Shown here: positions 55,834 to 64,000 of the stretch, one piece after another
How positions within the stretch are numbered: the stretch's first letter is position 1
Layout of the letters: each line of letters begins with the position of its first letter
Assembly: GCA_016845365.1 (NCBI GenBank)
Contig: JAERST010000015.1
Coordinates: forward strand, 31,754-95,753
Length of the DNA stretch: 64,000 nucleotides
DNA from: Methanobacteriota archaeon
Lineage (GTDB): Archaea > Thermoplasmatota > Poseidoniia > Poseidoniales > Thalassarchaeaceae
Reading direction: 5' to 3'
Position numbers and translations under genes: made by a program
The notes under the pieces: model-generated
The model's input: the letters and a program-made list of their open reading frames with translations, nothing else
Databases searched by the model: none
Told to the model about the DNA's origin: nothing

Positions 55834-57573
55834 TCAGTTCTCCTCGACCGCAGCAGCGATCTCTTCGTTCATCTTACTGACAAGTCCCTCGATGCGCTCG
55901 AGGTATCCGTCTTCGAACCGAGCTCGCATGAGGTCGGTTCGAGCAGGCACGTTGACGACGTCGTCAAGAGCCGCGCCTGCGCCCATGGCGTTCTTGGCGG
56001 ATTCTTGGAAAGTCAAGATCGCCTTTGCCATGTGGTATTGCTGCTCGACGCCACAGTAGGCGTCGATGTCGTGGAATGCATTCTGTTGTAGGAAGAACTC
56101 GCGAATCATACGAGCGACTTCGAGAGTCAACTGCTGGTCGACTGGAAGTGCATCGGAACCGACCAGCTGGACGATTTCTTGCAGCTCAGCCTCGACCTGA
56201 AGCAGACCGCTGATTTGAGTTCGAATCTCAGGGAAGTCCTGAGCGATATTATCGCGGTACCACTGGTCGAGCGAAGGTGGGTACAAACTGTACGAGCCGA
56301 GCCAGTTAATCGCCGGGAAGTGGCGCTGGCGAGCAAGACCTGCATCGAGTCCCCAGAACACCTTCACGATGCGAAGGGTTCCTTGGCTGACAGGCTCGGA
56401 GATATCTCCACCAGGTGGCGATACAGCTCCGATTACAGTAACCGAGCCGTCTTCTCCGTCGAGCGTCTGGACACGGCCAGCGCGCTCGTAGAATTCAGCG
56501 ATGCGGCTCGAAAGGTACGCTGGGTATCCTTCCTCACCAGGCATCTCTTCCAGACGTGAGGAAATCTCACGCATGGCTTCTGCCCAGCGGCTGGTTGAAT
56601 CAGCCATGAGAGCAACATCGTATCCCATATCGCGGAAGTATTCCGCAATTGTGATTCCAGTATACACGGAAGCCTCACGAGCAGCGACCGGCATGTTGGA
56701 GGTATTTGCAATCATGACAGTTCTGTTCATCAGCGGCTTTCCGGTGTTAGGGTCGATGAGGTGAGGGAACTCATCGAGAACCTCAGTCATCTCGTTTCCT
56801 CGCTCTCCGCAGCCGATGTAGACCACGATTTGTGCGTCGGAGTACTTAGCGAGAGACTGCTGTGTAACGGTCTTTCCAGATCCGAATGGACCAGGGATAC
56901 CGGCTGCACCACCCTTCGCTAGCGGGAAGAGGAAGTCTAGGATGCGCATTCCGGTGATTAGTGGCGTGTCTGGAGCGTACTTCTGCTTGAACGGGCGAGG
57001 AGTTCGCACAGGCCACTTCTGCAACATCTGGATAGCCGAGCCATCCTCGAAAGTGCAGACGTCTTCTGTCACGTTGAAATCGCCAGACTTGATTGCCTTG
57101 ACGACTCCACCCTTGCCAGGAGGAATCATGATCTTGTGGACGATGGTTTCGGTCTCCTGAACATGTCCTACGACCTGTCCTCCGGTTACCTCGTCGCCAG
57201 CCTTGACAACTGGCTCAAAAGTCCACTTCTTTTCCATGTCGAACCCATCGGCGTCAACACCACGGGTGATGAAAACACCCATGACTTCCTCGAGGGTCGC
57301 CAGCGGCCTCTGGATTCCATCGTAAATCTGCGTTAGCAGACCTGGACCCAAAGCGACCGATAGGGTCTCTCCAGTGTTCAATACGGGTTCACCTGGGCGG
57401 ATTCCGCTGGTGTCCTCGTACACTTGGATGACAGCCTTATCGCCATGCAGCTCAATGACCTCACCCATCAGTTTCTCATGTCCGACGCGCACAACATCGT
57501 ACATTCCGGCTTCCATTCCAATGGCTGTTACCACAGGTCCTGAAATACGGAAAATCGTTCCTTGATTACTCAT
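55834..57573 (-). CDS. atpA: A-type ATP synthase subunit A (catalytic)
   Basis: Catalytic subunit of the A1 head. The 579-residue product begins [15 protein letters not shown], has the A/V-type non-homologous insertion, P-loop [22 protein letters not shown], and [15 protein letters not shown] [15 protein letters not shown]. No intein is present. ATG 57573 (GAAGAGGA upstream) is the family start; 60 open codons before it run through the intergenic space and atpF and are not conserved. Length is normal for the family. Confidence 0.96.
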   Translation of the reverse strand: MSNQGTIFRISGPVVTAIGMEAGMYDVVRVGHEKLMGEVIELHGDKAVIQVYEDTSGIRPGEPVLNTGETLSVALGPGLLTQIYDGIQRPLATLEEVMGVFITRGVDADGFDMEKKWTFEPVVKAGDEVTGGQVVGHVQETETIVHKIMIPPGKGGVVKAIKSGDFNVTEDVCTFEDGSAIQMLQKWPVRTPRPFKQKYAPDTPLITGMRILDFLFPLAKGGAAGIPGPFGSGKTVTQQSLAKYSDAQIVVYIGCGERGNEMTEVLDEFPHLIDPNTGKPLMNRTVMIANTSNMPVAAREASVYTGITIAEYFRDMGYDVALMADSTSRWAEAMREISSRLEEMPGEEGYPAYLSSRIAEFYERAGRVQTLDGEDGSVTVIGAVSPPGGDISEPVSQGTLRIVKVFWGLDAGLARQRHFPAINWLGSYSLYPPSLDQWYRDNIAQDFPEIRTQISGLLQVEAELQEIVQLVGSDALPVDQQLTLEVARMIREFFLQQNAFHDIDAYCGVEQQYHMAKAILTFQESAKNAMGAGAALDDVVNVPARTDLMRARFEDGYLERIEGLVSKMNEEIAAAVEEN

Positions 57574-57601
57574 TCCTCTTCCTCCTAAGTTTTGTTTGGA
57601 A

Positions 57602-57901
57602 TTACTTCCACAGATCGACTCCGATGGCCTTGCGAATCGTCTCGCGCAGCGTCGTGTCCTCCTCGGTTCCGATTCCCAGAACGGTTGGAGTGACACTTTC
57701 CGAGAGCCTTTCTGCAAGGCGCTCGGGAAGGGTGGACAGAACCGCGGAGTCAATCACGACGATTCCCACACCCTTGGTGTTGAGTAGTTCCCTGAGAACG
57801 ACGTGCAAACGCTCGTCGTCCTCAGGGTTGTAAATGCTCGAAATTCCAGCGAGCTGGAATCCGAGAGTGAATTCAGGGGAGCCTACAACTGCGATGTCCA
57901 T
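57602..57901 (-). CDS. atpF: A-type ATP synthase subunit F
   Basis: Small central-stalk subunit regulating rotation. The 99-residue product has [20 protein letters not shown] and [19 protein letters not shown], the CheY-like fold of subunit F. It lies between atpC and atpA, as in other archaea. Confidence 0.92.
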   Translation of the reverse strand: MDIAVVGSPEFTLGFQLAGISSIYNPEDDERLHVVLRELLNTKGVGIVVIDSAVLSTLPERLAERLSESVTPTVLGIGTEEDTTLRETIRKAIGVDLWK

Positions 57902-57914
57902 TCATTTCACCTCT

Positions 57915-58955
57915 TCAGAGTACGTGGGCCTCCAAGACCTCAGTCGGCAGGCCAGCCATGCGGCCACGCACGATTAGGCGTAGGTCATTGACCTCCTCCA
58001 CCTTTGCTGCGACGTAATGGATCACAGGTAGGGCGGAGATCGGATGGAGGTAACTCATTCGAGCCATCATGTCATGCTCGCGCGAGCGAAGCCACGTGAT
58101 GACTGGGTCTAATGTTCGGGCCTCATCAGATTCCTGAAGGATCTGCGCGAAGGCATCGGAGTCGAAGCGACTCGACTGACGTAGTACATCCATCAAGCCA
58201 TCACGGCCGCTGGATGCCTGAGCGAAGGTTCGTGCCGAGACGATTCTGCCGCCCGGCACGAGAATTTCCAAGATTTCACTCGAAGAAAGGCCGAAAGCCA
58301 ATCCTTCGAGGATATTCACGACGTTGCGATGGTCAATCTCAGTTTGGATTGACTCTCGCAACATTCGGACGTCTGGAGCGCCGCTGCTCAGCACGCGGAG
58401 TGCGTGCCTGAAGTAGTGGCGATCCAGAGCATTCTCGTATTCTACAAGCCGAGCTTCTGCGCTCAGCCCGAGTAGGTCCTTTCCAAATGGTAGCCGGCGC
58501 ATTTGCTCGGCTGCCTCCCTAATCGTCGAGGACTCCTCAATCATCTTCAGCCATGGGGCGTTGATTTCGGACTCCTCGGGTAGGATGGAGTGTCTGACCT
58601 TCTCAATGTCAACTTCGTTCAGTACGGCGCGGAGGACGACCTTGGCGTTGTGGTATCGGAATCTACCGGTGTAAACCTCGACGAGGTCGCGGACCTGACC
58701 ATTGCACAGGCTGAGAATCGAAGATAGCTCAGCCTGAAGGTTGTGAGTCAGGGCCGCCTCGACCAAATCCGCGCCTGAGTATCGACCTGCATAGAGGTCC
58801 ATCTCAGCGCGGTAGCCATTGTCTCCGATGGAGACTGGCAACTGCTCGGGCGACTGTTGAATCAGTTGCCTCAAGCGAGTACGGTCGAGTAACGAGGACT
58901 TGCGAGACTTAGCTCGCGCCGCCACGTATCCGGTGTTATTTCCGATGAACGCCAT
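57915..58955 (-). CDS. atpC: A-type ATP synthase subunit C
   Basis: Subunit C (V-type d homologue) connects the central stalk to the membrane ring. The 346-residue helical product contains GYVAARAKSRKSSLLDRTRLRQLI, NAKVVLRAVLNEVDIEKV and the C-terminal HPISALPVIHYVAAKVEEVNDLRLIVRGRMAGLPTE. ATG 58955 follows GGAGG; TTG 58961 is less likely. Confidence 0.93.
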   Translation of the reverse strand: MAFIGNNTGYVAARAKSRKSSLLDRTRLRQLIQQSPEQLPVSIGDNGYRAEMDLYAGRYSGADLVEAALTHNLQAELSSILSLCNGQVRDLVEVYTGRFRYHNAKVVLRAVLNEVDIEKVRHSILPEESEINAPWLKMIEESSTIREAAEQMRRLPFGKDLLGLSAEARLVEYENALDRHYFRHALRVLSSGAPDVRMLRESIQTEIDHRNVVNILEGLAFGLSSSEILEILVPGGRIVSARTFAQASSGRDGLMDVLRQSSRFDSDAFAQILQESDEARTLDPVITWLRSREHDMMARMSYLHPISALPVIHYVAAKVEEVNDLRLIVRGRMAGLPTEVLEAHVL

Positions 58956-58970
58956 TGTCAATTCCTCCGT

Positions 58971-59534
58971 TCATCCGAATAGTGCTGCGTTAATTGCCGA
59001 CTGCTGCTCAGACCAGGTTTGGTCGAGCAGCGTGTCGAAGCGCATGTCATAGGAAATCGTTCCATCTGCTGATTCGAAGACGAATCCACCGATTCCATCG
59101 ACGTCTTCGCCAATCGAGAAGTTCTTTGCAGACTTCTCGAGAGTGGCGCGGTCGATTGCAGTCGGTCGCAGAACCATCTTGCCATCTGCCATCTCAGTTG
59201 CCTGAGCGAGCAGAGCACTGAGTAGGTCGCCGCGCCCCTTCAGAGAGCCATTTGCCAACTCGGCGCGAGCGGATGCGAGGGTCGCATCCAACTCGGCGCG
59301 GCGAGCGACGAGGATCTCTTTCTGGTTCGCTTGACGAGCAGATGCAACGGTTTCGCGCGCAATCTGTCCGGCTTCCTTCTCAGCCTTACCGGAGGCTTCC
59401 GAGCGGATTGACTCCGCGCGGGCCTCGGCATCAGCGAGGATGGTCTTCGCCTCGGCCTTAGCGGCGTCTAGCGCCGCCTTAGCCTCCGCTTCCGCGGATG
59501 CAGCGATATCCTTAGCGAGTTTTTCTAGCGTCAT
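58971..59534 (-). CDS. atpE: A-type ATP synthase subunit E
   Basis: Peripheral-stalk subunit, paired with H. The 187-residue product has a long Ala-rich coiled coil (about 5-75, with repeats of AEAxAxA) and a C-terminal globular domain that contacts the head (IGGFVFESADGTISYDMRFDTLLDQTW). Confidence 0.92.
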   Translation of the reverse strand: MTLEKLAKDIAASAEAEAKAALDAAKAEAKTILADAEARAESIRSEASGKAEKEAGQIARETVASARQANQKEILVARRAELDATLASARAELANGSLKGRGDLLSALLAQATEMADGKMVLRPTAIDRATLEKSAKNFSIGEDVDGIGGFVFESADGTISYDMRFDTLLDQTWSEQQSAINAALFG

Positions 59535-59586
59535 ACATTCACCTCTGGCTTCCCCTGGGATGAATCCCAGTTCCTGCCCCGGCTGT

Positions 59587-59892
59587 TCAGAGGAACAGCG
59601 GGAGAGCGCCTAGAATCACGATGGACTCTGGCAGAGCAGTGAAGATGATAGCGTGGCCGAAGCGTCCTGCATCCTCTGCGAGCATACCTACAGCGGCGCT
59701 ACCGACACCAGCCTGGGAAATTCCGGCACCAAGTCCGGCTAGTCCCAGAGCGATGCCTGCACCTACAGGCTTACCCCAGTCGGATGCCGTAGCGGCATCC
59801 GTGGTCTCCGCGGCGAGAACGCTCTGCGCGAGCAGAGCGACTCCACCGAGGGCAGTCAGAACGCGTAGTCCAAAAGCTGTCTTTCTGTTCAT
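59587..59892 (-). CDS. atpK: A-type ATP synthase proteolipid subunit K (c ring)
   Basis: The ion-carrying ring subunit. The 101-residue product has an N-terminal signal-like helix (about 8-28, AQSVLAAE) and the two-helix hairpin: helix 1 about 44-70 (GLGAGISQAGVG) and helix 2 about 80-101 (FTALPESIVILG). E89 is the ion-binding carboxylate. Q60 in helix 1 and S90 next to the Glu match the Gln/Glu-Ser ligand set of sodium-type rings, which suggests, but does not prove, sodium coupling. Confidence 0.93.
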   Translation of the reverse strand: MNRKTAFGLRVLTALGGVALLAQSVLAAETTDAATASDWGKPVGAGIALGLAGLGAGISQAGVGSAAVGMLAEDAGRFGHAIIFTALPESIVILGALPLFL

Positions 59893-59931
59893 TCTTTTTT
59901 ACCTCCATTATGTTGTGTCCGGGTGGACTAG

Positions 59932-61950
59932 TCAGTGCCCCTCCACGTGGACGGGGCGGCCCCCAAGGGGCGAAAACGGCTCACCAGAGCCATCGTGGAA
60001 CTTGCCCATCCACTCCACGAAGTGCAGACGGGCAGCGTGGATGCTCGGTGAGAGCAATCCAAGAGCGAGTGCGAAAACCTGGACAAATATCCAGAGGACG
60101 AATCCGAAGATTGCGATGTGGTAATCGCCGGATTCGATGGACGATACCATTGTGTGGAAGCCGAGCTCGTTGCCGATCTCAGCAATCTTAACTCCGGCAA
60201 CGCCAACAGCCATGATTCGAAGATAAGAAAGGGTGTTGGCGAGCAAACCAAAGGTCTCGATTGGACCCATGATGATTCCGCCAACCCAGCCGAACTTCTC
60301 GTAGATAGCTAGACCGTAAATCAAGCAGAGAACGCCGAAGACGAGTATTCCCGACCACATCGAGGCTTGGAAAGTTCCGTAGGCTGGGTCGGTCATGTAG
60401 AGGTAAATGTGCATGAATCCACCAAAGAGAATCAGCAGCCATGACCCCTTCTCGAAGAAGGCTGCTGCAATTCCATGCGCCCTGAATACATTGACGAATC
60501 CAATGATGAATCCAAGCAAGATGTGGAGAACGCCGAGGTAGACGGATAGGACGACGTAGTCAGACAGTGCGCCACCAGCCCTGTGGAACGGGATGTAGGT
60601 GTGACTCATTCCCATCGTATCGGTTACGAAGGCTGGGAAGTGGATATTCGCGTACGTCCAATCATAGAAGACGACGAAGCCTGCCCATTCTTCGATGATG
60701 AATCCGAAGGCTTCGGCGGTGAGGATTCCGACAATGAACGTCGAGACACCCATCAACATGAGTACGCGCGAGGCGAGAGCACCAATCGGCTCGTGGCCAA
60801 TCTTAGTGCCGAGGAACCAAGCCAAAGCCATGATTACAGCACCGTAGCCCGCGTCTCCGAGAATCAAACCGTAGAAGATTGGGAATGTGATTGCCATCAA
60901 ACTGGTTGGGTCGATTGTCCCATAGCGCGGGCGACCGACGAGGTCTGTGAGAATTGCACCGTGTCGGGCGACCTCAGGAATCTCGAACTCGATTGGAGGG
61001 TACTCGGTCGCGTGACCGTGGTCATCGTGACCGTGGTGGTCATCGTGGAACTTCTCGATTGAGATGTGAGACGAGACCTTGCTGAGTGCGCCTTCCACCT
61101 TCTCGCTGTCAGCAAGAGGAACCCAAGCATCGACCGCGAAGGCGTGCTCACTTACCGCGCAGCGGGTGTGACCTGTGAGGATGTCTTCTTCGCGCTCGAG
61201 ATACTCGGTGACCGCGACGAGTTCAGCTCCGTTTGCAGCGACCCAATCGGCCTTGATTTCGGCGTTCTTCTCGATTTGTGCCTCTGCAGCGCCGATTGCC
61301 TCGAGAGCCTCAGCGAGGAGAGCGGAAGGACTGCCTTCGCCGGTTGGAATCTGAATTGGGCGGGCGCCGAGGTTTCCGAATGCAAGCATTACATCGGCGC
61401 CGAACTTGCTCTCACAAGCGACGGCGACGACTCTGTCGGCGACGTGAATCTCGATGTCCGAGAGCAAGTCTGAGAATTCGGCGAGAGCCTTCGATGCCTT
61501 TCCAGTCTCGCCGATGTAAACTTCGATCGCAGAAATGCCGGTCATCAATTCTAGAGGAATTCCGAGCGGCGCGATTGTGTTGAGGACTTCAGCCCGCTCG
61601 GTCAAGCGAGCTATCTCGGTCTCAGCGTCTCGGTCGGAGTTAATCACAGCGAGAACAGCGTCGAGCTTGGATTCGAAATCTCCAGCGATTGTTGCACGAA
61701 CCGAATCGACGCTGAAAGCACCCTCTCGGTTCGCTGGCCTCAAATCGGATTTTGCAGCACGAGCCTTGACTAAGAGAGAGGAAATCTCGTCGGCACCAGA
61801 ATTTGGAGAACCGATGCCGACGCCATCAAAATCACCCGAGTAATCGACGACGTGAACATTCTCGAGGTTAGCACAAATTCGTAGAACTTCGTCGAGATTG
61901 CCGATAGGACCGGCCACGTTTAGACGTGCCATCTCGACTGTGCTAAACAT
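59932..61950 (-). CDS. atpI: A-type ATP synthase subunit I (a)
   Basis: Stator membrane subunit forming the ion half-channels with the K ring. The 672-residue product has a cytoplasmic N-half with coiled coil (about 1-330), a His/Asp-rich linker (HDDHHGHDDHGH, about 305-318), and a membrane half with about eight helices including FPIFYGLILGDAGYG and TLSYLRIMAVGVAGVKIAE, whose Arg is the essential one opposite the ring carboxylate. ATG 61950 has GGTGG before it. Confidence 0.94.
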   Translation of the reverse strand: MFSTVEMARLNVAGPIGNLDEVLRICANLENVHVVDYSGDFDGVGIGSPNSGADEISSLLVKARAAKSDLRPANREGAFSVDSVRATIAGDFESKLDAVLAVINSDRDAETEIARLTERAEVLNTIAPLGIPLELMTGISAIEVYIGETGKASKALAEFSDLLSDIEIHVADRVVAVACESKFGADVMLAFGNLGARPIQIPTGEGSPSALLAEALEAIGAAEAQIEKNAEIKADWVAANGAELVAVTEYLEREEDILTGHTRCAVSEHAFAVDAWVPLADSEKVEGALSKVSSHISIEKFHDDHHGHDDHGHATEYPPIEFEIPEVARHGAILTDLVGRPRYGTIDPTSLMAITFPIFYGLILGDAGYGAVIMALAWFLGTKIGHEPIGALASRVLMLMGVSTFIVGILTAEAFGFIIEEWAGFVVFYDWTYANIHFPAFVTDTMGMSHTYIPFHRAGGALSDYVVLSVYLGVLHILLGFIIGFVNVFRAHGIAAAFFEKGSWLLILFGGFMHIYLYMTDPAYGTFQASMWSGILVFGVLCLIYGLAIYEKFGWVGGIIMGPIETFGLLANTLSYLRIMAVGVAGVKIAEIGNELGFHTMVSSIESGDYHIAIFGFVLWIFVQVFALALGLLSPSIHAARLHFVEWMGKFHDGSGEPFSPLGGRPVHVEGH

Positions 61951-61960
61951 CGCAACCACC

Positions 61961-62278
61961 TTAGTTGGACATGATTGAATCGATTATCACCGATACCGCA
62001 TCCGAGCGGCGCTTCTCAGCAGACTTCTGAATCTTGGTAACCGCCTTGGCTCCGTCCTTCTGAACTCCTTCTGCCTCGCCGCTCGCCTCAGAGCGAGCAG
62101 CGTCGAGTGTTTCGACGGTGGAAGCGACTGAATCGTCTTGAGCTGATTGAATGATGCGAGCCGACTCACGGCGAGCATCCGCGAGGATTTTTGCAGCCTC
62201 TTCCTTCGACCCAGCAACCCTCTCGGCTGCTGCAGTCTCTGCGTCCTTGATGCTTTGGAGAACGTCTGCCAGACCCAT
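61961..62278 (-). CDS. atpH: A-type ATP synthase subunit H
   Basis: Peripheral-stalk subunit that forms a right-handed coiled coil with E. The 105-residue product is almost all helix with Ala/Glu-rich heptads (VLQSIKDAETAAAERVAGSKEEAAKILADARRES). First gene of the operon. ATG 62278 has GGTG upstream; ATG 62290 adds four residues but has no ribosome-binding site. The promoter should lie in 62291-62340. Confidence 0.85.
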   Translation of the reverse strand: MGLADVLQSIKDAETAAAERVAGSKEEAAKILADARRESARIIQSAQDDSVASTVETLDAARSEASGEAEGVQKDGAKAVTKIQKSAEKRRSDAVSVIIDSIMSN

Positions 62279-62388
62279 AGACAACACCATTGGTGAAGCG
62301 GGCGACCAAAGATAGGTATTTCATGCTAACCTTCGGTTCGTGTGTTTCCGAAGAACCGCCGGGAGTGGGGCGTCCCCCCAAACCTACC

Positions 62389-62394
62389 AAATAC
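62389..62394 (+). promoter_or_regulatory. TATA-like element for the methyltransferase gene
   Basis: AAATAC is centred 26 nt upstream of GTG 62417, the leaderless spacing. Confidence 0.3.
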
Positions 62395-62416
62395 GGGACC
62401 TTCACAGAGCGCCTCC

Positions 62417-63148
62417 GTGGACCACGAAACCATCGACTCAGATGAGTGGGATGAATTGATGCGAAACCTCGAAGCGACGATTCCGGTCTACGACCGAATC
62501 AACCGCTTCGCCACCCTTGGTCAGGTAGCAAAATGGCGGGCCGCTGTGCGGGCTCGGTTGCCCGGTGAGGGCGATTCGATGACTGGGCGTGTGCTCGAGG
62601 TTGGGTGCGGTCCGGGCAGCTTTGCTGAGGATGTCGCCGGGGGCGAACTTGTCTGTCTCGATCCTAGCGAGCTGATGCTTGAGGCGGCTCGGCCGCGAGT
62701 CAATGCAAAGCGTGAGGCTCGCGGCGATTCGCCCGTCGAATTCGTTCTTGGCAAGGCTGAGGAACTTCCATTTGATGCCGACTCATTCGACGGCGCGTGC
62801 TCCCTCTTCTCATTCCGTGACTGGTACGATAAGCGCGCAGGTTTGAGCGAGGTTTTGCGTGTGTTGCGGCCCGGAGCGAAGGTGGTCATCGTTGACCCTG
62901 CGAAGATGAACCGATTGCACGGGTTATTCGGCTGGCTGTGGATGCGCGTCTGGGTCGGTGCCTACGCGCGAATTGTCTGCGGGGTGAGCGACCATCCGTG
63001 GAAATGGCTGACCAAAACCTACGTTCACTTCGGGACGACACGCGATTACGTTCGGATGCTCGAGGAGGTTGGCTTTGTCGATGTTCGGGCAAAGGTCATC
63101 TTCCCTGGAATGGCTACTATCTGGGAAGGGACGAAAGCCGAATCATAG
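62417..63148 (+). CDS. SAM-dependent methyltransferase (UbiE/COQ5-like)
   Basis: Class I methyltransferase: 243 residues with motif I VLEVGCGPGSFAEDV, the acidic strand end CLDPSE, motif LPFDADSFDGACSLFSFRDW and the post-motif RVLRPGAKVVIVDPAK. The N-terminal IPVYDRINRFATLG resembles UbiE/MenG enzymes that methylate quinones, so menaquinone biosynthesis is possible; substrate not proven. GTG 62417 is preferred over GTG 62342, whose extra 25 residues look non-coding. Confidence 0.82.
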   Translation: MDHETIDSDEWDELMRNLEATIPVYDRINRFATLGQVAKWRAAVRARLPGEGDSMTGRVLEVGCGPGSFAEDVAGGELVCLDPSELMLEAARPRVNAKREARGDSPVEFVLGKAEELPFDADSFDGACSLFSFRDWYDKRAGLSEVLRVLRPGAKVVIVDPAKMNRLHGLFGWLWMRVWVGAYARIVCGVSDHPWKWLTKTYVHFGTTRDYVRMLEEVGFVDVRAKVIFPGMATIWEGTKAES

Positions 63149-63293
63149 GGTAGCCTCTGATATGGCCCTCTGCTAGTGCATTGAATCTAATCGTGATAGA
63201 GTCCCCTCTGCTCATTAAGTGGTTCAAAAACAGAATACTGGTGATAAATTAGAAAAATTCAACTCATATGGCATTAATCAAAATACCAAGCCT

Positions 63294-63300
63294 CTTTAAT
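63294..63300 (+). promoter_or_regulatory. TATA box for the winged-helix membrane protein gene
   Basis: TTTAATA is centred 27 nt before ATG 63324 in a strongly AT-rich intergenic region; TTATATA at 63308 is too close to the start for a TATA box. Confidence 0.45.
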
Positions 63301-63323
63301 ATCTAAATTATATAGACATCATC

Positions 63324-63827
63324 ATGAGAATCAACAATGGCCAACTGAGAAAGGATATCACTTCCTCGCAATCGGCAATTGCTCTTTCATTGTTATTTTT
63401 GTTGCTACTAACTGGACGAGCTATTTACGTAGCAATCAGTGTTGATGCAACCACAAAAGGGATATTTATCTTAATTGCTTACTCAACAAGTTTGATTTTT
63501 GTGGGTTTTATTGCAGGAATAAATATTTTTAATATCAAAACGACAAAGCAACAAGAAAGGTTCTCACTCCAAAATACTGATTTGTCAAAGGCACCTGTTA
63601 ATTATAACCCAAAGCTTGCTAGTTTTTCAACATCTGAGATATTCATAATTGAGTTTATGTTGGAAAATGATGGTCAATGCTGGCAGAGGGAAATTGTTGA
63701 AAAATCGAATATGGATGGCTCGAAAATTAGTAGAACATTAAGTAACTTAGAGAGGAATGGAATCGTATCAAGAGTCCGTGATGGAATGGGCAAACGGGTC
63801 ATCTTAAACAAGGAAGAATTGTTGTAA
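63324..63827 (+). CDS. Membrane-anchored winged-helix transcription regulator
   Basis: The 167-residue product has two transmembrane helices (about 16-37 and 45-70) followed by a cytoplasmic winged helix (about 103-165: SEIFIIEFMLENDGQCWQREIVEKSNMDGSKISRTLSNLERNGIVSRVRDGMGKRVILN), similar to MarR/IclR-type wings. It probably reads a membrane signal and binds DNA. Codon use and flanks are AT-rich, unlike the neighbours, suggesting recent transfer. In the 63149-63323 gap only the TATA element is recognised. Confidence 0.8.
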   Translation: MRINNGQLRKDITSSQSAIALSLLFLLLLTGRAIYVAISVDATTKGIFILIAYSTSLIFVGFIAGINIFNIKTTKQQERFSLQNTDLSKAPVNYNPKLASFSTSEIFIIEFMLENDGQCWQREIVEKSNMDGSKISRTLSNLERNGIVSRVRDGMGKRVILNKEELL

Positions 63828-63865
63828 ATTTTCGAATCGCCCCCATTTTTCCCTGAATTGAGAGC

Positions 63866-64000
63866 TTACCCGTCAATGACTTCGGCATGAGTGGCCGGGT
63901 TGGCAATGTCGCCCGGGTCGTGAAACAGGCCTGTGTTGACCACAACCCACTGTGCGGGGCTGTCCTCGGCGAGGCACGCCAGCACGTGGTTGTCGGGATC
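63866..64000 (-). CDS. Unidentified gene, 3' end only
   Basis: A minus-strand frame is open from the window edge to a TAA at 63866-63868, giving the last 44 residues (DNHVLACLAEDSPAQWVVVN, then FHDPGDIANPATHAEVIDG). The composition is GC-rich like core genes. No family recognised; the N-terminus lies outside the window. Confidence 0.45.
   Translation of the reverse strand, partial: DPDNHVLACLAEDSPAQWVVVNTGLFHDPGDIANPATHAEVIDG

Noticed and set aside
57574..57753. 60-codon upstream extension of atpA
   Set aside because: Runs through the intergenic space and atpF with no similarity to subunit A; ATG 57573 has a good ribosome-binding site and the family N-terminus.

Overview
The window is a gene-dense stretch of an archaeal chromosome, probably a marine Thermoplasmatota relative of the Marine Group II / Poseidoniales type. 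That placement is inferred from gene content; no rRNA is present to confirm it. Unambiguously archaeal genes are Orc1/Cdc6, aIF2 gamma with a PIN-domain partner, ribosomal proteins eS6 and uL16/L10e, Dph2, DUF357 and a nine-subunit A-type ATP synthase. They sit beside bacterial-type genome-maintenance genes (gyrB-gyrA, mutS-mutL, smc-scpA-scpB) and a class II HMG-CoA reductase. This mixture is typical of that lineage. Shine-Dalgarno signals (GGAGG, GAGGTGA) mark genes inside operons, while several first genes have a TATA-like box about 27 nt before the start codon, which suggests leaderless transcripts.

Layout. 0-2.5 kb: 3' part of sufB, sufD and a previously hidden 46-residue zinc-ribbon ORF. 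2.5-12.3 kb: membrane and secreted proteins, including a DUF2085 protein, a thymidylate kinase with a long extra C-terminal region, a membrane-anchored glutaminyl cyclotransferase and a 1368-residue PKD-domain surface metalloprotease. 12.4-25 kb: aroD, gyrBA, tRNA-Ser(GCT), a DUF4105 protein, aroA, mutL and mutS. 25-31.4 kb: a small AT-rich pair (TM2, DUF2752), an EamA transporter, L10e, hpt, proC, a luciferase-like monooxygenase and dph2. 31.4-35.1 kb: orc1/cdc6 behind an unusual GC-alternating inverted repeat, then eS6, aIF2 gamma and PIN.

35.1-38.4 kb is an AT-rich insertion: a probable restriction-modification pair (Zn-ribbon DNA methylase plus a possible PD-(D/E)xK nuclease) and a short serine recombinase, bordered by copies of an ATACGAAGGG motif. 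38.4-42.6 kb holds DUF357, a 736-residue Orc-like AAA+ protein with degenerate ATPase motifs and a long disordered linker, and a divergent intergenic region with five copies of TTAACGC(A/T)TT in both orientations. That region is the best candidate replication origin or initiator-binding site in the window. It is followed by HMG-CoA reductase and the condensin operon.

48-53.7 kb: nadB, panE and a site-2-protease-like membrane protein that has lost its zinc ligands. 53.8-62.3 kb: the ATP synthase operon in the canonical order H-I-K-E-C-F-A-B-D, on the minus strand. 62.4-64 kb: a SAM methyltransferase, a membrane-anchored winged-helix protein in AT-rich DNA, and the 3' end of an unidentified gene. 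A recurring small-scale signature is a set of short perfect intergenic hairpins with exactly 3-nt loops. Two gene ends also carry tandem 21-23 bp repeats that begin at the stop codon.
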